64,000 nucleotides of DNA from Nocardiopsis kunsanensis DSM 44524 (GTDB lineage Bacteria; Actinomycetota; Actinomycetes; Streptosporangiales; Streptosporangiaceae), in the NCBI RefSeq assembly GCF_000340965.1, contig NZ_ANAY01000003.1:124001-188000 (forward strand), written 5' to 3'. Of the stretch, positions 32,704 through 40,602 are shown piece by piece. The notes under the pieces were generated by a model. It did not search any database, was not told where the DNA came from, and worked only from the letters and a program-made list of their open reading frames with translations. A program made the translations under genes and the position numbers. Positions within the stretch are counted from its first letter, which is position 1; each line of letters begins with the position of its first letter.

Positions 32704-33549
32704 GTGTCGCACAGCATCGAACGCGCCCGGAGAGATCTGGGCAGACGGCTCCGCGAGGAACGAAGGTCAGCGGAACTGACCGGCGCACGGCTCGCGGAGC
32801 TGTTGTCGTGGAGCCAGCCGAAGGTCTCCAAGATCGAGACGGGACGCCAAGCCCCGAATGCAGCCGAGATCGTCGCATGGACCCAGGCATGCGGCCGGCC
32901 CCAGCTCGCCGAAGACCTCGTCGCCAGGCTGAACGATCTGGAGTCGATGTGGGTGGAGTGGAAGGACCAACTGCACAACGGCCTGAGCGGTATCCAGTCA
33001 CGCATGGTCACCGAAGAGGAGCAGGTCCGGGTTTTCAGGGTGTTCGAGCCCCTGATCATCCCGGGCCTGCTCCAGACGCCCGGGTACGCACGTGCGGTCA
33101 TGGAGGCGGCCAACCGCAAGAACCGGACGCCGTCCTTCGGTATCGAAGACGCCCTGCACCAGCGCATCCGCCGTCAGGAGCTCCTCTACCGGCGCGGGAA
33201 ACGGTTCTGTTTCATCCTCAGTGAGGCAGCCCTGCACCAACGGAGAGGTAATTCGGAAACCATGGCGGCCCAGATCGACCGTTTGGTCACGGTCTCCGAC
33301 CTTTCGAATGTCTCCTTGGGTATCATCCCTTTCGACTCTTCTCCCCCTTATCTCCCTCTGCACGGGTTCTGGATCCAGGACGAATCATCCGTGGTGATCG
33401 AGACCGTTTCGGCGGAGCTCACCCTGACTCACCGGAGCGAGATCGAGCAGTACACACACGTCTTCACCATGGCTTCGAGCGGAGCACGGTTCCATGGCCA
33501 GGCCCGCGCCCTGCTCAGACGGGCAGCACCAAGGACCTCCAGCCGATAG
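32704..33549 (+). CDS. XRE-family regulator with DUF5753 domain
   Basis: The 281-residue protein has an N-terminal HTH (LGRRLREERRSAELTGARLAELLSWSQPKVSKIETGRQAPNAAEIVAWTQAC) and a DUF5753 domain (FEPLIIPGLLQTPGYARAVMEAAN....RIRRQELLYRRGKRFCFILSEAALHQ....VSLGIIPFDSS..YLPLHGFWI). The GTG directly follows the TAG of the DUF6879 gene. It sits immediately upstream of the lasso peptide cluster and may regulate it, but that is only positional. Confidence 0.87.
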   Translation: MSHSIERARRDLGRRLREERRSAELTGARLAELLSWSQPKVSKIETGRQAPNAAEIVAWTQACGRPQLAEDLVARLNDLESMWVEWKDQLHNGLSGIQSRMVTEEEQVRVFRVFEPLIIPGLLQTPGYARAVMEAANRKNRTPSFGIEDALHQRIRRQELLYRRGKRFCFILSEAALHQRRGNSETMAAQIDRLVTVSDLSNVSLGIIPFDSSPPYLPLHGFWIQDESSVVIETVSAELTLTHRSEIEQYTHVFTMASSGARFHGQARALLRRAAPRTSSR

Positions 33550-33732
33550 CCGACCTCCCTCGGTTCCGACAGCCGGACCAGAGCAACGCCCCTGATATTC
33601 GGGATTATTCTTCCCGCGCTCCTGATCCATACCAACACGTGAATACAAGAGCATCCCTGTCGCTCATGGCTCGCCCTCCTTTCTACGGTGGCCCTTACCT
33701 GAACAGGAAACCTTCAGAAAGGTGTGGGCCTG

Positions 33733-33846
33733 ATGGAAGAGCCGCCAGAGGAAACACCGACCGTGATCGATCTCGGTGACGCGGCTGCCCTGACCCAAGG
33801 CAGCGACGACCAGAGCGTCGAGAGCAAGCAGTCACCCTATGACTGA
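33733..33846 (+). CDS. Lasso peptide precursor (albusnodin-like)
   Basis: The 37-codon ORF has leader MEEPPEETPTVIDLGDAAALTQ and a predicted core GSDDQSVESKQSPYD. The leader shows the usual lasso features: an acidic stretch, a conserved-looking IDLGD segment and Thr at position -2. Cleavage before Gly1 gives a 15-residue core with Glu8 placed for a Gly1-Glu8 macrolactam. Albusnodin, as I recall its sequence, also has Gly1, Glu8, an acetylated Lys10 and Tyr14, and all four positions are present here. The ATG has an AAAGG-type ribosome site. The stop overlaps the start of the Asn-synthetase-like gene by 8 bases. Confidence 0.75.
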   Translation: MEEPPEETPTVIDLGDAAALTQGSDDQSVESKQSPYD

Positions 33847-35554
33847 CTACTCCGGACCCACCGGTCGCGGGAGGAACCAGAAACGCTGGTTCGGTGGCTG
33901 CGCTCTGTCGGGAGGCAAGACCCCCGTCCCGACGGGCGCAGCCCCCGTGTGGCCCAGCCCGGCACTGTGGACGGTGGGTCCCTGGGCTGAGCGGCGCGTA
34001 CGCACTTACCACGGTGATGGAGTCCGGATCGCGGTGATCGGTACCTGTTCTGCCGACCGAACCCAGTTGGCCGAGGCGGCACGAATCAGTGACCCCACGG
34101 CCGTCACAGAATCCTGGTCCGGTTCCTTCACCGTCGTCCGCTCCACCCGAGATGGGGTGGAAGTCATCACCGACGCCTCAGGCGCCTGCCCCGTGTACAC
34201 CACCCGTACCCGTGACGGGCTCATCGTGTGGGGATCCAGCTCCTATGCGTTGTCGGCTCTGCACGGCGGCCGCATCGACCGCGAGTGGTTCTCGGCGTAT
34301 CTGGGTGACAAGCACTCCGCGCCCCGTGACCGCAGCGCATGGGCCGGGGTACGACCGGTCCCGCCCGGCCACCGGCTGTTCCTGACCCCCGATTCCATGA
34401 CCATGAGCCGATGGTGGACTCCGGTCTCACGACCACGTGAGGACGCCCTGGACCGTATCCGCTCCGCATTGGTGGACGGAGTGCATGCGCGGGTTCGTGG
34501 AGGTGGCGTGTCGACAGACCTCTCCGGGGTCGACTCGACCACACTCGCCGTCATCGCAGCACAGCACGTTCCTGTCACCGGAGTGACCGCCCACCCCACC
34601 GGTCTCACCGAAGGCGGAGATCTGCTCCATACGCGGGATCTGAACGTTCCCGGTCTGACGCGAGAACGCTTCGAAGTCACCGAGCGGCATCTTCCCTTCA
34701 GCCCATTCACCGACACACTTCCTCCCACGGACGAGCCGCCACCATCCGCTGCAAGCTGGTCGGCTTTCGCCGGACAGCTGCGTGCTGCCCGTCAGACAGA
34801 GGCACAGGGGTGCCACCTCACAGGAGACGGGGGCGACAATCTTTTTCTGCCACCGCCCACCCACCTGGTGGCTCTGGCGCAGAAGCGCCAGTGGGCGAAG
34901 CTGTGGAACGACGCTTCTGCCTGGGCGCGCTTGCGACGACGCGCCCCGTGGCCCTACGTTCGGTCGGCACTCACCCATGACGTGGCCTCACTGGCCCGCT
35001 CCGCGCCGAGCGCCCCACCATGGCTCCTGTGCTCCGCGCCCGAACGGACCAGGCCCGAAAACCCCGACGAAGCGCTCGTTTCCCTGGTCCACGGTGTGGC
35101 TCGGGCCGCCGCCTCCGATACCCAGTTGGCCGACCATGTCGGCGTCGAACAACACAATCCGTATTTCGACGGTGCTGTGCTCGACGCCGTGGTCTCACTA
35201 CGCGCAGCGGACCGGTTCTCGGCTCATCGCTACAAACCCGCACTCATGGACGCCATCGGCGACTTGCTGCCTGCTGTGGTGCGAGAACGCACGACGAAGG
35301 GCTCGTTCGTGAGTGACTACCACCGGGCCGTACGCCTACACCTCGACCGAGTGCTGAGTATGTGCGAGGGGCCGTTGACGGAGGCAGAGCTGGTCGACCC
35401 TGGCAAGCTCCGTTCGACGGTACACGCAGCTGCTCTCGGGGCCCGTGTGCCTTGGGCCCATCTGCTCACCACTCTGGGCACGCACCTGTGGTGGCAGTCG
35501 GTGGAAAAGACTCCGGCTCCCTGCTGGTACCTGTCGAAGGTGGCCTGCGTATGA
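33839..35554 (+). CDS. Lasso peptide cyclase (asparagine-synthetase-like, C protein)
   Basis: The 571-residue protein is asparagine-synthase-like. It has a degenerate N-terminal glutaminase half (ITDASGACPVYTT; WGSSSYALSAL) without the catalytic Cys, then the ATP pyrophosphatase half with DLSGVDSTT (227-235) and GDGGDNLF (about 330-337). In lasso clusters this enzyme adenylates the Asp/Glu side chain and closes the ring. The usual SGGxDS loop here lacks one Gly (SGVDST), which deserves attention. The start lies inside the precursor ORF and its end overlaps the B protein gene by 4 bases. Confidence 0.85.
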   Translation: MTDYSGPTGRGRNQKRWFGGCALSGGKTPVPTGAAPVWPSPALWTVGPWAERRVRTYHGDGVRIAVIGTCSADRTQLAEAARISDPTAVTESWSGSFTVVRSTRDGVEVITDASGACPVYTTRTRDGLIVWGSSSYALSALHGGRIDREWFSAYLGDKHSAPRDRSAWAGVRPVPPGHRLFLTPDSMTMSRWWTPVSRPREDALDRIRSALVDGVHARVRGGGVSTDLSGVDSTTLAVIAAQHVPVTGVTAHPTGLTEGGDLLHTRDLNVPGLTRERFEVTERHLPFSPFTDTLPPTDEPPPSAASWSAFAGQLRAARQTEAQGCHLTGDGGDNLFLPPPTHLVALAQKRQWAKLWNDASAWARLRRRAPWPYVRSALTHDVASLARSAPSAPPWLLCSAPERTRPENPDEALVSLVHGVARAAASDTQLADHVGVEQHNPYFDGAVLDAVVSLRAADRFSAHRYKPALMDAIGDLLPAVVRERTTKGSFVSDYHRAVRLHLDRVLSMCEGPLTEAELVDPGKLRSTVHAAALGARVPWAHLLTTLGTHLWWQSVEKTPAPCWYLSKVACV

Positions 35555-36171
35555 TCCGTCCGTTCATGGTCGTTGTCGACACCGGGCACGCTTGGTTCCT
35601 CATCAACTACCGCACTGGCTGTACCGAGCTGCGTACCTGCCCGCCTGACTACCGCCGTCTCCCCACGGTCCGGTTGACACAGCAACCTCATTCCTGGGGC
35701 ACCGGTGAGACAACCGCGGTGCTGCCTCCCCCGGGCAGAAGCAGCTTGTTCTGGCGGCTGCTCTGCCTGCCGACGTTCGCCGTGGTCACGACGGCTCTGT
35801 TCCTCGGCACTCGGAGAGGACGCCTGGGCCGGCTGACCGCACTCGCCTGTTCGGGACGCCGTCTGCCACCGGCACCGATACCCCGTGTCCGTGCGGCTCT
35901 GGACTCCGTCAGATCCGTTTCCGCTTGTCTGCCCGGGCGCTGGGCGTGCCTGGAACAGTCGGTCGCGGTCGCATTCATGCTCGCACTGACCGGCCGACGC
36001 GCCGAATGGCGTCACGGGCTAGCCACCGATCCCATCCGATTGCACGCCTGGATCGCCGACTGCGACGGCAATCCCGTGGGTGAAGGACCCGATATCGGCG
36101 CCTACACCCCGATCCATTCAACCGATGGCCCCGGCCCCGTACCGGGCCCCACCTTGGAGAACTCACTTTGA
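35551..36171 (+). CDS. Lasso peptide leader peptidase (transglutaminase-like B protein)
   Basis: The 206-residue protein carries the B2 protease signature in its C-terminal part: WACLEQSVAVAFMLALTGRRAEWRHGLATDPIRLHAWIADCDGNPVGE, with Cys133, His165 and Asp170 or Asp172 as the catalytic set. The N-terminal 65 residues (FMVVVDTGHAWFLINYRTGC) could be a diverged PqqD-like recognition domain (B1), making this a McjB-like fused B protein; no separate B1 gene is present. The start overlaps the cyclase stop by 4 bases and its end overlaps the GNAT start by 3. Confidence 0.82.
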   Translation: MIRPFMVVVDTGHAWFLINYRTGCTELRTCPPDYRRLPTVRLTQQPHSWGTGETTAVLPPPGRSSLFWRLLCLPTFAVVTTALFLGTRRGRLGRLTALACSGRRLPPAPIPRVRAALDSVRSVSACLPGRWACLEQSVAVAFMLALTGRRAEWRHGLATDPIRLHAWIADCDGNPVGEGPDIGAYTPIHSTDGPGPVPGPTLENSL

Positions 36172-36731
36172 GCGAACCGCATGTGCTGCTGACCGGCCAA
36201 ACCCTCGCGCTGGGAATGCCCCGTAAACAGAAATTGCCCGCCTACCACGCTTGGGAGAACGACCCCGGCACCCTCATGGGGTACGGCAATCAGGTGCCCC
36301 AATCCTGGGAGACCCGCGAGTCCGGTTGGGAACGCCAACGCGGCAACATGAACTTCCCACAGTTCGAGGTGGTACGTCTCCACGACCAAGAACCCATCGG
36401 GATGACCACCCTGGAGATCAACCGTTTCGTGCGCACTGCCGAGTTCGTCATGGTCTTGGCCCCGGACGAGCGCGGCAAGGGCTACGCCACCGAGGCCACC
36501 CGGCTCACCCTGGACTGGGCCTTCCACTTGGCGGCCCTGCGAATGGTCTGGCTCAAGGTACTCGAACCCAACGAGGCCGGTGTGGCCGCCTACGAGAAGG
36601 CCGGTTTCCGCCACGCGGGACGCATGCGCCGGGCAGGCTTCTGGCAAGGCCTACCGGTGGACGAACTCATGATGGACACCCTCCCCGAGGAGTTTCCGGG
36701 ACCGTCCGCGGTCGTTCAGCCGGGCAGTTGA
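36168..36731 (+). CDS. GNAT acetyltransferase (RimJ/RimL type) in the lasso operon
   Basis: The 187-residue GNAT has the acetyl-CoA motif VLAPDERGKGYATEATRLTLDWAFHLAALRMVWLKVLEPNEAGVAAYEKAGF, including the R/Q-x2-G-x-G/A loop as RGKGYA. The TTG start overlaps the B protein stop (TTGA), so it belongs to the lasso operon. By analogy with albusnodin, it is the best candidate for acetylating Lys10 of the lasso core. RimL-type acetyltransferases also act as self-immunity in microcin C clusters, so that alternative is open because a MccB-like gene lies 3 kb away. Confidence 0.82.
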   Translation: MSEPHVLLTGQTLALGMPRKQKLPAYHAWENDPGTLMGYGNQVPQSWETRESGWERQRGNMNFPQFEVVRLHDQEPIGMTTLEINRFVRTAEFVMVLAPDERGKGYATEATRLTLDWAFHLAALRMVWLKVLEPNEAGVAAYEKAGFRHAGRMRRAGFWQGLPVDELMMDTLPEEFPGPSAVVQPGS

Positions 36732-36747
36732 CGAGACGAGGAGCCTG

Positions 36748-37329
36748 ATGACTGAAACCGACGCGCCGACGCTGTGGGCCCGGACCGACAGGGTCGCTCT
36801 GGGTGCTCTGCGCGCGGACCTGGCCGAGGAGTACTGGCGGTGGGAGAGCGACCCGGGCGCGGTCCTCGGGTACGGACGGCAGGTGCCCGAGAGCCGCGAG
36901 TCGCGCACCGAGGGGCTCCAGCACCAGCTACGCGGAGCACCCGACCAGGCCCGGTTCACCGTCTACGACGTGCACCGGGCTGGTCCGGTCCCCTGCGGGC
37001 TGGCGAGCCTGCGCATCGACCACCAGGTACGTACGGGCGAGTTCATCCTCGTCCTGGCCCCCGAAGCGCGCGGCAAGGGCATGGGGAGCACAGCCACGCG
37101 GTTGATGCTGGACTACGCCTTCCACGTCATCGGCTTGGACATGGTCTGGCTCAAGGTGCTGGAGCCCAACACCGCCGGACGCAACGCCTACGCCAAGGCC
37201 GGGTTCCGGGAGGTCGGCACCATGCGCAGCGCCGGTCTCTGGAAGGGGCGCCGCTGCGGCGAAGTGGTCATGGACGCACTCCCCGAGGACTTTCCCTGGC
37301 CGTCGGTGATCGTCGACCCCGACAACTGA
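36748..37329 (+). CDS. Second GNAT acetyltransferase (RimJ/RimL type)
   Basis: The 193-residue paralogue of the preceding gene shares the same core (LAPEARGKGMGSTATRLMLDYAFHVIGLDMVWLKVLEPNTAGRNAYAKAGFREVGTMRSAGLWKGRRCGEVVMDALPEDFPWPSVIV). The ATG follows GAGGAG with a 5-base spacer, 16 bases after the first GNAT. Having two acetyltransferases behind one precursor is unusual; one may modify the peptide and the other protect the host or serve the neighbouring cassette. A decayed fragment of a close relative lies at 21606-21760. Confidence 0.82.
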   Translation: MTETDAPTLWARTDRVALGALRADLAEEYWRWESDPGAVLGYGRQVPESRESRTEGLQHQLRGAPDQARFTVYDVHRAGPVPCGLASLRIDHQVRTGEFILVLAPEARGKGMGSTATRLMLDYAFHVIGLDMVWLKVLEPNTAGRNAYAKAGFREVGTMRSAGLWKGRRCGEVVMDALPEDFPWPSVIVDPDN

Positions 37330-37348
37330 CACTGACCGCATGCGACGG

Positions 37349-37377
37349 CCGCGCCGGTCCCCCAAGGGCCGGCGCGG
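37349..37377. terminator. Terminator at the end of the lasso operon
   Basis: CCGCGCCGG (37349-37357) and CCGGCGCGG (37369-37377) form a perfect 9-bp stem with an 11-base loop, 20 bases after the second GNAT stop and between convergent genes. Confidence 0.65.
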
Positions 37378-37404
37378 TCCTCGTGCTGTGGGGCCGGAGA
37401 GTAC

Positions 37405-37749
37405 TCAGAACAGGGCCGACATGGTGTGGCCGGCGAAGGCACCCAGGCCGGCGGCCAGAGTGCAGCCGAACAGGTGCCAGCAGGCACGAGAACGACGTCG
37501 GGGCCTGCGCGGTAGCGGTGGACGGATCGGCCGGGGCGGAGGCGGGCCGTCGTCGGGGGCCGGACGGGAACGCGGGATCGCGAGAGCCGCGGGTGAACCG
37601 GTACGGGCAAGGGCTTCCACGGACCCTCGGCGCCTTCGGAAGCTTCGGGGCGTGACGGTTCTGGCGTTCGCGTTCGGCCATCCGGGCGGCCTGAAAGTGC
37701 ATCCAGTGCGGCAGCCGGTCATGGCCCTGCCGGGAAGCCATCCGATCAT
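37405..37749 (-). pseudogene. Frameshifted copy of the proline-rich membrane protein gene
   Basis: This segment matches the intact gene at 41396-41899. One frame gives RLPHWMHFQAARMAERERQNRHAPKL (intact: QLPHWVHLQAARKGKHQARHAPEV). The neighbouring frame then gives IPRSRPAPDDGPPPPRPIRPPLPRR and SRACWHLFGCTLAAGLGAFAGH. No single frame covers both parts. It overlaps the XRE stop by 4 bases (ATGA), just as the intact copy overlaps its upstream ATPase gene. Confidence 0.65.
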
Positions 37750-38600
37750 TCGGTGTCGGAGCGTTGATGTCCGGTGAGCCTGCGGCGGGCCCGTTGCACC
37801 AGTTCGAGGGCCGAGGGCCCGTGCGCTGCGGAACGGAACAAATCCGCGAATACGCGCTGGTAGGGCTGGATCGCGGCGTCATCGGTCAGGCACAGTTCGG
37901 CGCCGACGGTTTCCACGATCACCCGATCATCGTCGTAGATCCAGAAGCCGTGCATGGGTGAAGCCGTCAGTTGCGCCGACAGTGGGACGATTCCGATACT
38001 GCGGCCACGGTGAATGCACTCGGCCAGGTGGATGAGCTGTTCCACTTGTACCTTCGGGGAGGCGTGCCGTGTGTGCAGGGCCGGTTCCCACAACAGGATC
38101 CACGTCTTCTTGCGGGGCTCGTCCAGGATCGCGCGCCGTTCCATGCGCTTACGCACCCCCTCTTCCACGTCGGCCGGGGTGCCGTGCAGCTCCACAGCCC
38201 TTCTGATCATGGCGCGGGCGTAGTCGGGTGTCTGCAGCAGCCCGGGCACGCATACCGATTCGAATATGCGCAATGCACGGACGCGGTTCTCCAGGTCGAC
38301 GGCGTTCTGCTGTCGTGCCCGGTTGCCTGCCGACAGCCTGCGGCGCCAATTCGTGTAGTGGGTCTCCAAGGAGCCCAATTGCGAGACGAGCCCTTGGACG
38401 GCATCGTCGCTTCCGCACAGACGAGCCCAGCGGTGCAGGTCATCGGCCATGGCGGTCTGATTGCCGTGTTCGAGGCGGGAGACCTTGGACGGGTGCCACC
38501 CTGCTCTGGCGGCCAGCTCCCGGCCGGACAGCCCGGCCCCTTCACGGAGCTCACGCAAGCGAACGCCGAGGGAGATCCGGGCTGTCTGGTAGTCGGTCAT
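37746..38600 (-). CDS. XRE-family regulator with DUF5753 domain
   Basis: The 284-residue protein has an HTH (LGVRLRELREGAGLSGRELAARAGWHPSKVSRLEHGNQTAMADDLHRWARLC) and a DUF5753 domain (FESVCVPGLLQTPDYARAMIRRAVELHG....RMERRAILDEPRKKTWILLWEPALHTRHA....RSIGIVPLSAQLTASPMHGFWIYDDD). The ATG at 38600 overlaps the DUF6879 stop by 4 bases. It is the last gene of a minus-strand small protein/DUF6879/XRE module lying between the lasso operon and the MccB-like cassette. Confidence 0.87.
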   Translation of the reverse strand: MTDYQTARISLGVRLRELREGAGLSGRELAARAGWHPSKVSRLEHGNQTAMADDLHRWARLCGSDDAVQGLVSQLGSLETHYTNWRRRLSAGNRARQQNAVDLENRVRALRIFESVCVPGLLQTPDYARAMIRRAVELHGTPADVEEGVRKRMERRAILDEPRKKTWILLWEPALHTRHASPKVQVEQLIHLAECIHRGRSIGIVPLSAQLTASPMHGFWIYDDDRVIVETVGAELCLTDDAAIQPYQRVFADLFRSAAHGPSALELVQRARRRLTGHQRSDTE

Positions 38601-39127
38601 TCCGCCCTTGTCGCCATGTACTGAGTGAACGTCAGTGCATGGTGCCACGCGGTGTCTCGTGCCTGCACGGCGGCAAGTACCTTTGCCGGGTCCTCGCTCA
38701 GCGAAGCGCCCAGCACACTGCCCTGTTCATCGAATTCCAGGCGGGCCACCGTGCGACTGTCGAACACCCAGAAGTCGTCGTCGGGAAGCTCCCTCACGAT
38801 CGGATGGCTGCGCGGCAGGTAACGGATGTCCTCACCGATACCGAGGTTGTACGGGGTGCCCCACAGCTCCCATCTCAGGTAGTCCGAGGGCGGGTCATCG
38901 ATGAGGCGGACCCGTTCCATACGTTTTCCGGTGGCGAGTTCGGCCCGCATCATCTTCAGCCAAGGTTTGAACCACTCGATGTCGGAGTCGTCTCCGACCA
39001 GCCACCGTTGAAAGGGTTCGTTCTCGTGAAGGACTCCATAGAAGGTGCGTGTCTCCAGACGCCAAGCTGTATGTCGGTATTTCCGGAAGAGGTCGTCGAA
39101 GTCTTCTCCGGTGACGAGGTCGGGCAC
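38597..39127 (-). CDS. DUF6879-family protein
   Basis: The 176-residue protein has the pattern TGEDFDDLFRKYRHTAWRLETRTFYGV....MERVRLIDDPPSDYLRWELWGTPYNLGIGEDIRYLPR....LPDDDFWVFDSRTVARLEFDEQG. The GTG start follows GGAG. It is the middle gene of the module, one base after the small protein stop and overlapping the XRE start by 4 bases. Biochemical role unknown. Confidence 0.82.
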   Translation of the reverse strand: MPDLVTGEDFDDLFRKYRHTAWRLETRTFYGVLHENEPFQRWLVGDDSDIEWFKPWLKMMRAELATGKRMERVRLIDDPPSDYLRWELWGTPYNLGIGEDIRYLPRSHPIVRELPDDDFWVFDSRTVARLEFDEQGSVLGASLSEDPAKVLAAVQARDTAWHHALTFTQYMATRAE

Positions 39128-39128
39128 G

Positions 39129-39329
39129 TTACTCCTTCGGGGAGAATCGAGTCAGGAGTTCGCGGGGCACCACGACGAACTCTTCGTCGGGGAGCACATC
39201 CGTGAGTTGGGAGAGCGCCTCGGGGTCGGTGAGCCGGTAGCCCTGGACGATGATGCTGCCGCTGTCGGTCTCGTACAGCGTGGGGCAGTTTCCACCATGG
39301 GACGTGGTGCCGAGTTTGTGGAGCTTCAT
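39129..39329 (-). CDS. 66-residue KLxxLGTT-type small protein of an XRE module
   Basis: The sequence MKLHKLGTTSHGGNCPTLYETDSGSIIVQGYRLTDPEALSQLTDVLPDEEFVVVPRELLTRFSPKE is the clearest member of this small family in the window. The ATG follows GAGGAGG. It is the first gene of the minus-strand module and is divergent from the 51-codon ORF and MccB-like gene at 39357. Function unknown. Confidence 0.78.
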   Translation of the reverse strand: MKLHKLGTTSHGGNCPTLYETDSGSIIVQGYRLTDPEALSQLTDVLPDEEFVVVPRELLTRFSPKE

Positions 39330-39356
39330 GATCCTCCTCGGTTCGGGGGGCACACT

Positions 39357-39512
39357 ATGAGTATCCCGGACCAAGGTCGGCCAGGTCAGCTGTTGGCAAG
39401 GCTTTCGGACGCAATCTCGCGCAATCCCCCGTCCCCGGTGTTCCTGACCGTCCTACGCTCGCGCCGTTCCCGTTTTCCTCGAAGCCAAGGCGGTAGCAGC
39501 TATGCCCTCTGA
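39357..39512 (+). CDS. 51-codon ORF upstream of the MccB-like gene
   Basis: The ATG follows a GGGGGG ribosome-like site. The product is basic (MSIPDQGRPGQLLARLSDAI....SRFPRSQGGSSYAL), and its stop overlaps the MccB-like start by 11 bases, which would couple translation. It could be a leader peptide that sets expression or a precursor. It does not end in Asn, as microcin C precursors do. I regard it as possible but unproven. Confidence 0.35.
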   Translation: MSIPDQGRPGQLLARLSDAISRNPPSPVFLTVLRSRRSRFPRSQGGSSYAL

Positions 39513-40602
39513 CCCGGTACACGACGATCTTCCACGTGTGCTCGCCCCGTATGTACGCGTCGGTGTCCAAGACGCGACCCTGTTCCTCGGGTTCGGTTCG
39601 ATACGCCAACCCGTACGCGAACAGAAGTTGTGGGAACCGTTGCTGCACCTGGCGGACCACTTCCGCACACCACACACACGCGAGGAAGCCCTCGCACACC
39701 TGCGTGCAACCTGTACTGCCGACACTGCCTCGGCCGAAGCCGCGATGCTGTTGCTCGAACACGGCAACTGCCTGATCCCCGCCTCCGTCTACGACCCTGC
39801 CGACCGTTACAGCAGGCATGCCCTGTTCTACGAACTCTCCGGCACCGGCTCAGAACAGGTACAACGCCGCCTGGGCCGAGTCCGTGTCACCCTGCTCGGC
39901 TGCGGCGGGATCGGAAGTCTGATCGCCGCCACCCTGGCGACCTCCGGCATCGGGGAACTGGTTCTGGTGGACGGCGACCATGTGGAGCTGAGCAACCTGA
40001 CCCGGCAGTTCCTGTTCACCGAGGCCGACATCGGTTTGCCCAAGGCGGAGGTGCTCGCCCGAGAGCTGCGGCGGCGCAATTCCTCCTGCCGGGCTCGGCC
40101 GATGGTCCTCGATATTGCGGACACGTCCGCTCTGGAGCTTCTGCCCGGATGCGACCTCCTCGTGGTGTCGGCAGACTCCCCCGGCCTGACGGAAACGGTC
40201 AACAGGCACTGTGTCACGACACGAACGGCCTGGTTGAACGCGTGCTACGTCAACGACATCGCGGTGTGGGGGCCTCTGGTGATTCCGGGGACGACGGCGT
40301 GCTGGGACTGTCGTACGCTCACCGCACGTCCTCCCGAGGACGACCCCGAGCTGGCCACTCTCATCACGCGCGTCAACGGGCGCTACCAGGCGCCCTCCAA
40401 CGGCCCGGTCAACATGTTGGCCTCCTCCTTGGCCGCGCTGGACGCACTGCGCCACCTGGGCGGGTTCGGTACACCGGCCTCGTTGAACCGCCGTGTGGGG
40501 GTGTGGTCGCACGAACTCGCCCTCGACCAACAGGAAACCGAGCGGGACCCCGCCTGCCCGACCTGCACAGAGACCGCCCCGGCCGTTGGAGGGGCCCGAT
40601 GA
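39502..40602 (+). CDS. MccB-like ThiF/E1-family adenylyltransferase with N-terminal recognition domain
   Basis: Residues 1-90 (VRVGVQDATLFLGFGSIRQPVREQKLWEPLLHLAD) look like a PqqD/RRE-type peptide-binding domain. Residues 125-345 are a ThiF/MoeB/E1-like domain: GCGGIG (133-138), VDGD (156-159), LSNLTRQFLF (163-172), Lys181, and a zinc site from CWDC (267-270) and CPTC (352-355). Length (366) and layout match MccB, which couples a nucleotide to the C-terminal Asn of a heptapeptide to make microcin C. The next gene, overlapping by 4 bases, encodes a HIT hydrolase. Other ThiF-type RiPP enzymes share this layout, so MccB activity is a well-supported inference rather than a certainty. Confidence 0.75.
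   Translation: MPSDPVHDDLPRVLAPYVRVGVQDATLFLGFGSIRQPVREQKLWEPLLHLADHFRTPHTREEALAHLRATCTADTASAEAAMLLLEHGNCLIPASVYDPADRYSRHALFYELSGTGSEQVQRRLGRVRVTLLGCGGIGSLIAATLATSGIGELVLVDGDHVELSNLTRQFLFTEADIGLPKAEVLARELRRRNSSCRARPMVLDIADTSALELLPGCDLLVVSADSPGLTETVNRHCVTTRTAWLNACYVNDIAVWGPLVIPGTTACWDCRTLTARPPEDDPELATLITRVNGRYQAPSNGPVNMLASSLAALDALRHLGGFGTPASLNRRVGVWSHELALDQQETERDPACPTCTETAPAVGGAR

Noticed and set aside
39357..39512. 51-codon ORF considered as the microcin C-like precursor
   Set aside because: It does not end in Asn and shows no leader/core pattern; the 7-codon ORF at 41160-41183 fits the precursor rules better. I keep it only as a low-confidence ORF.
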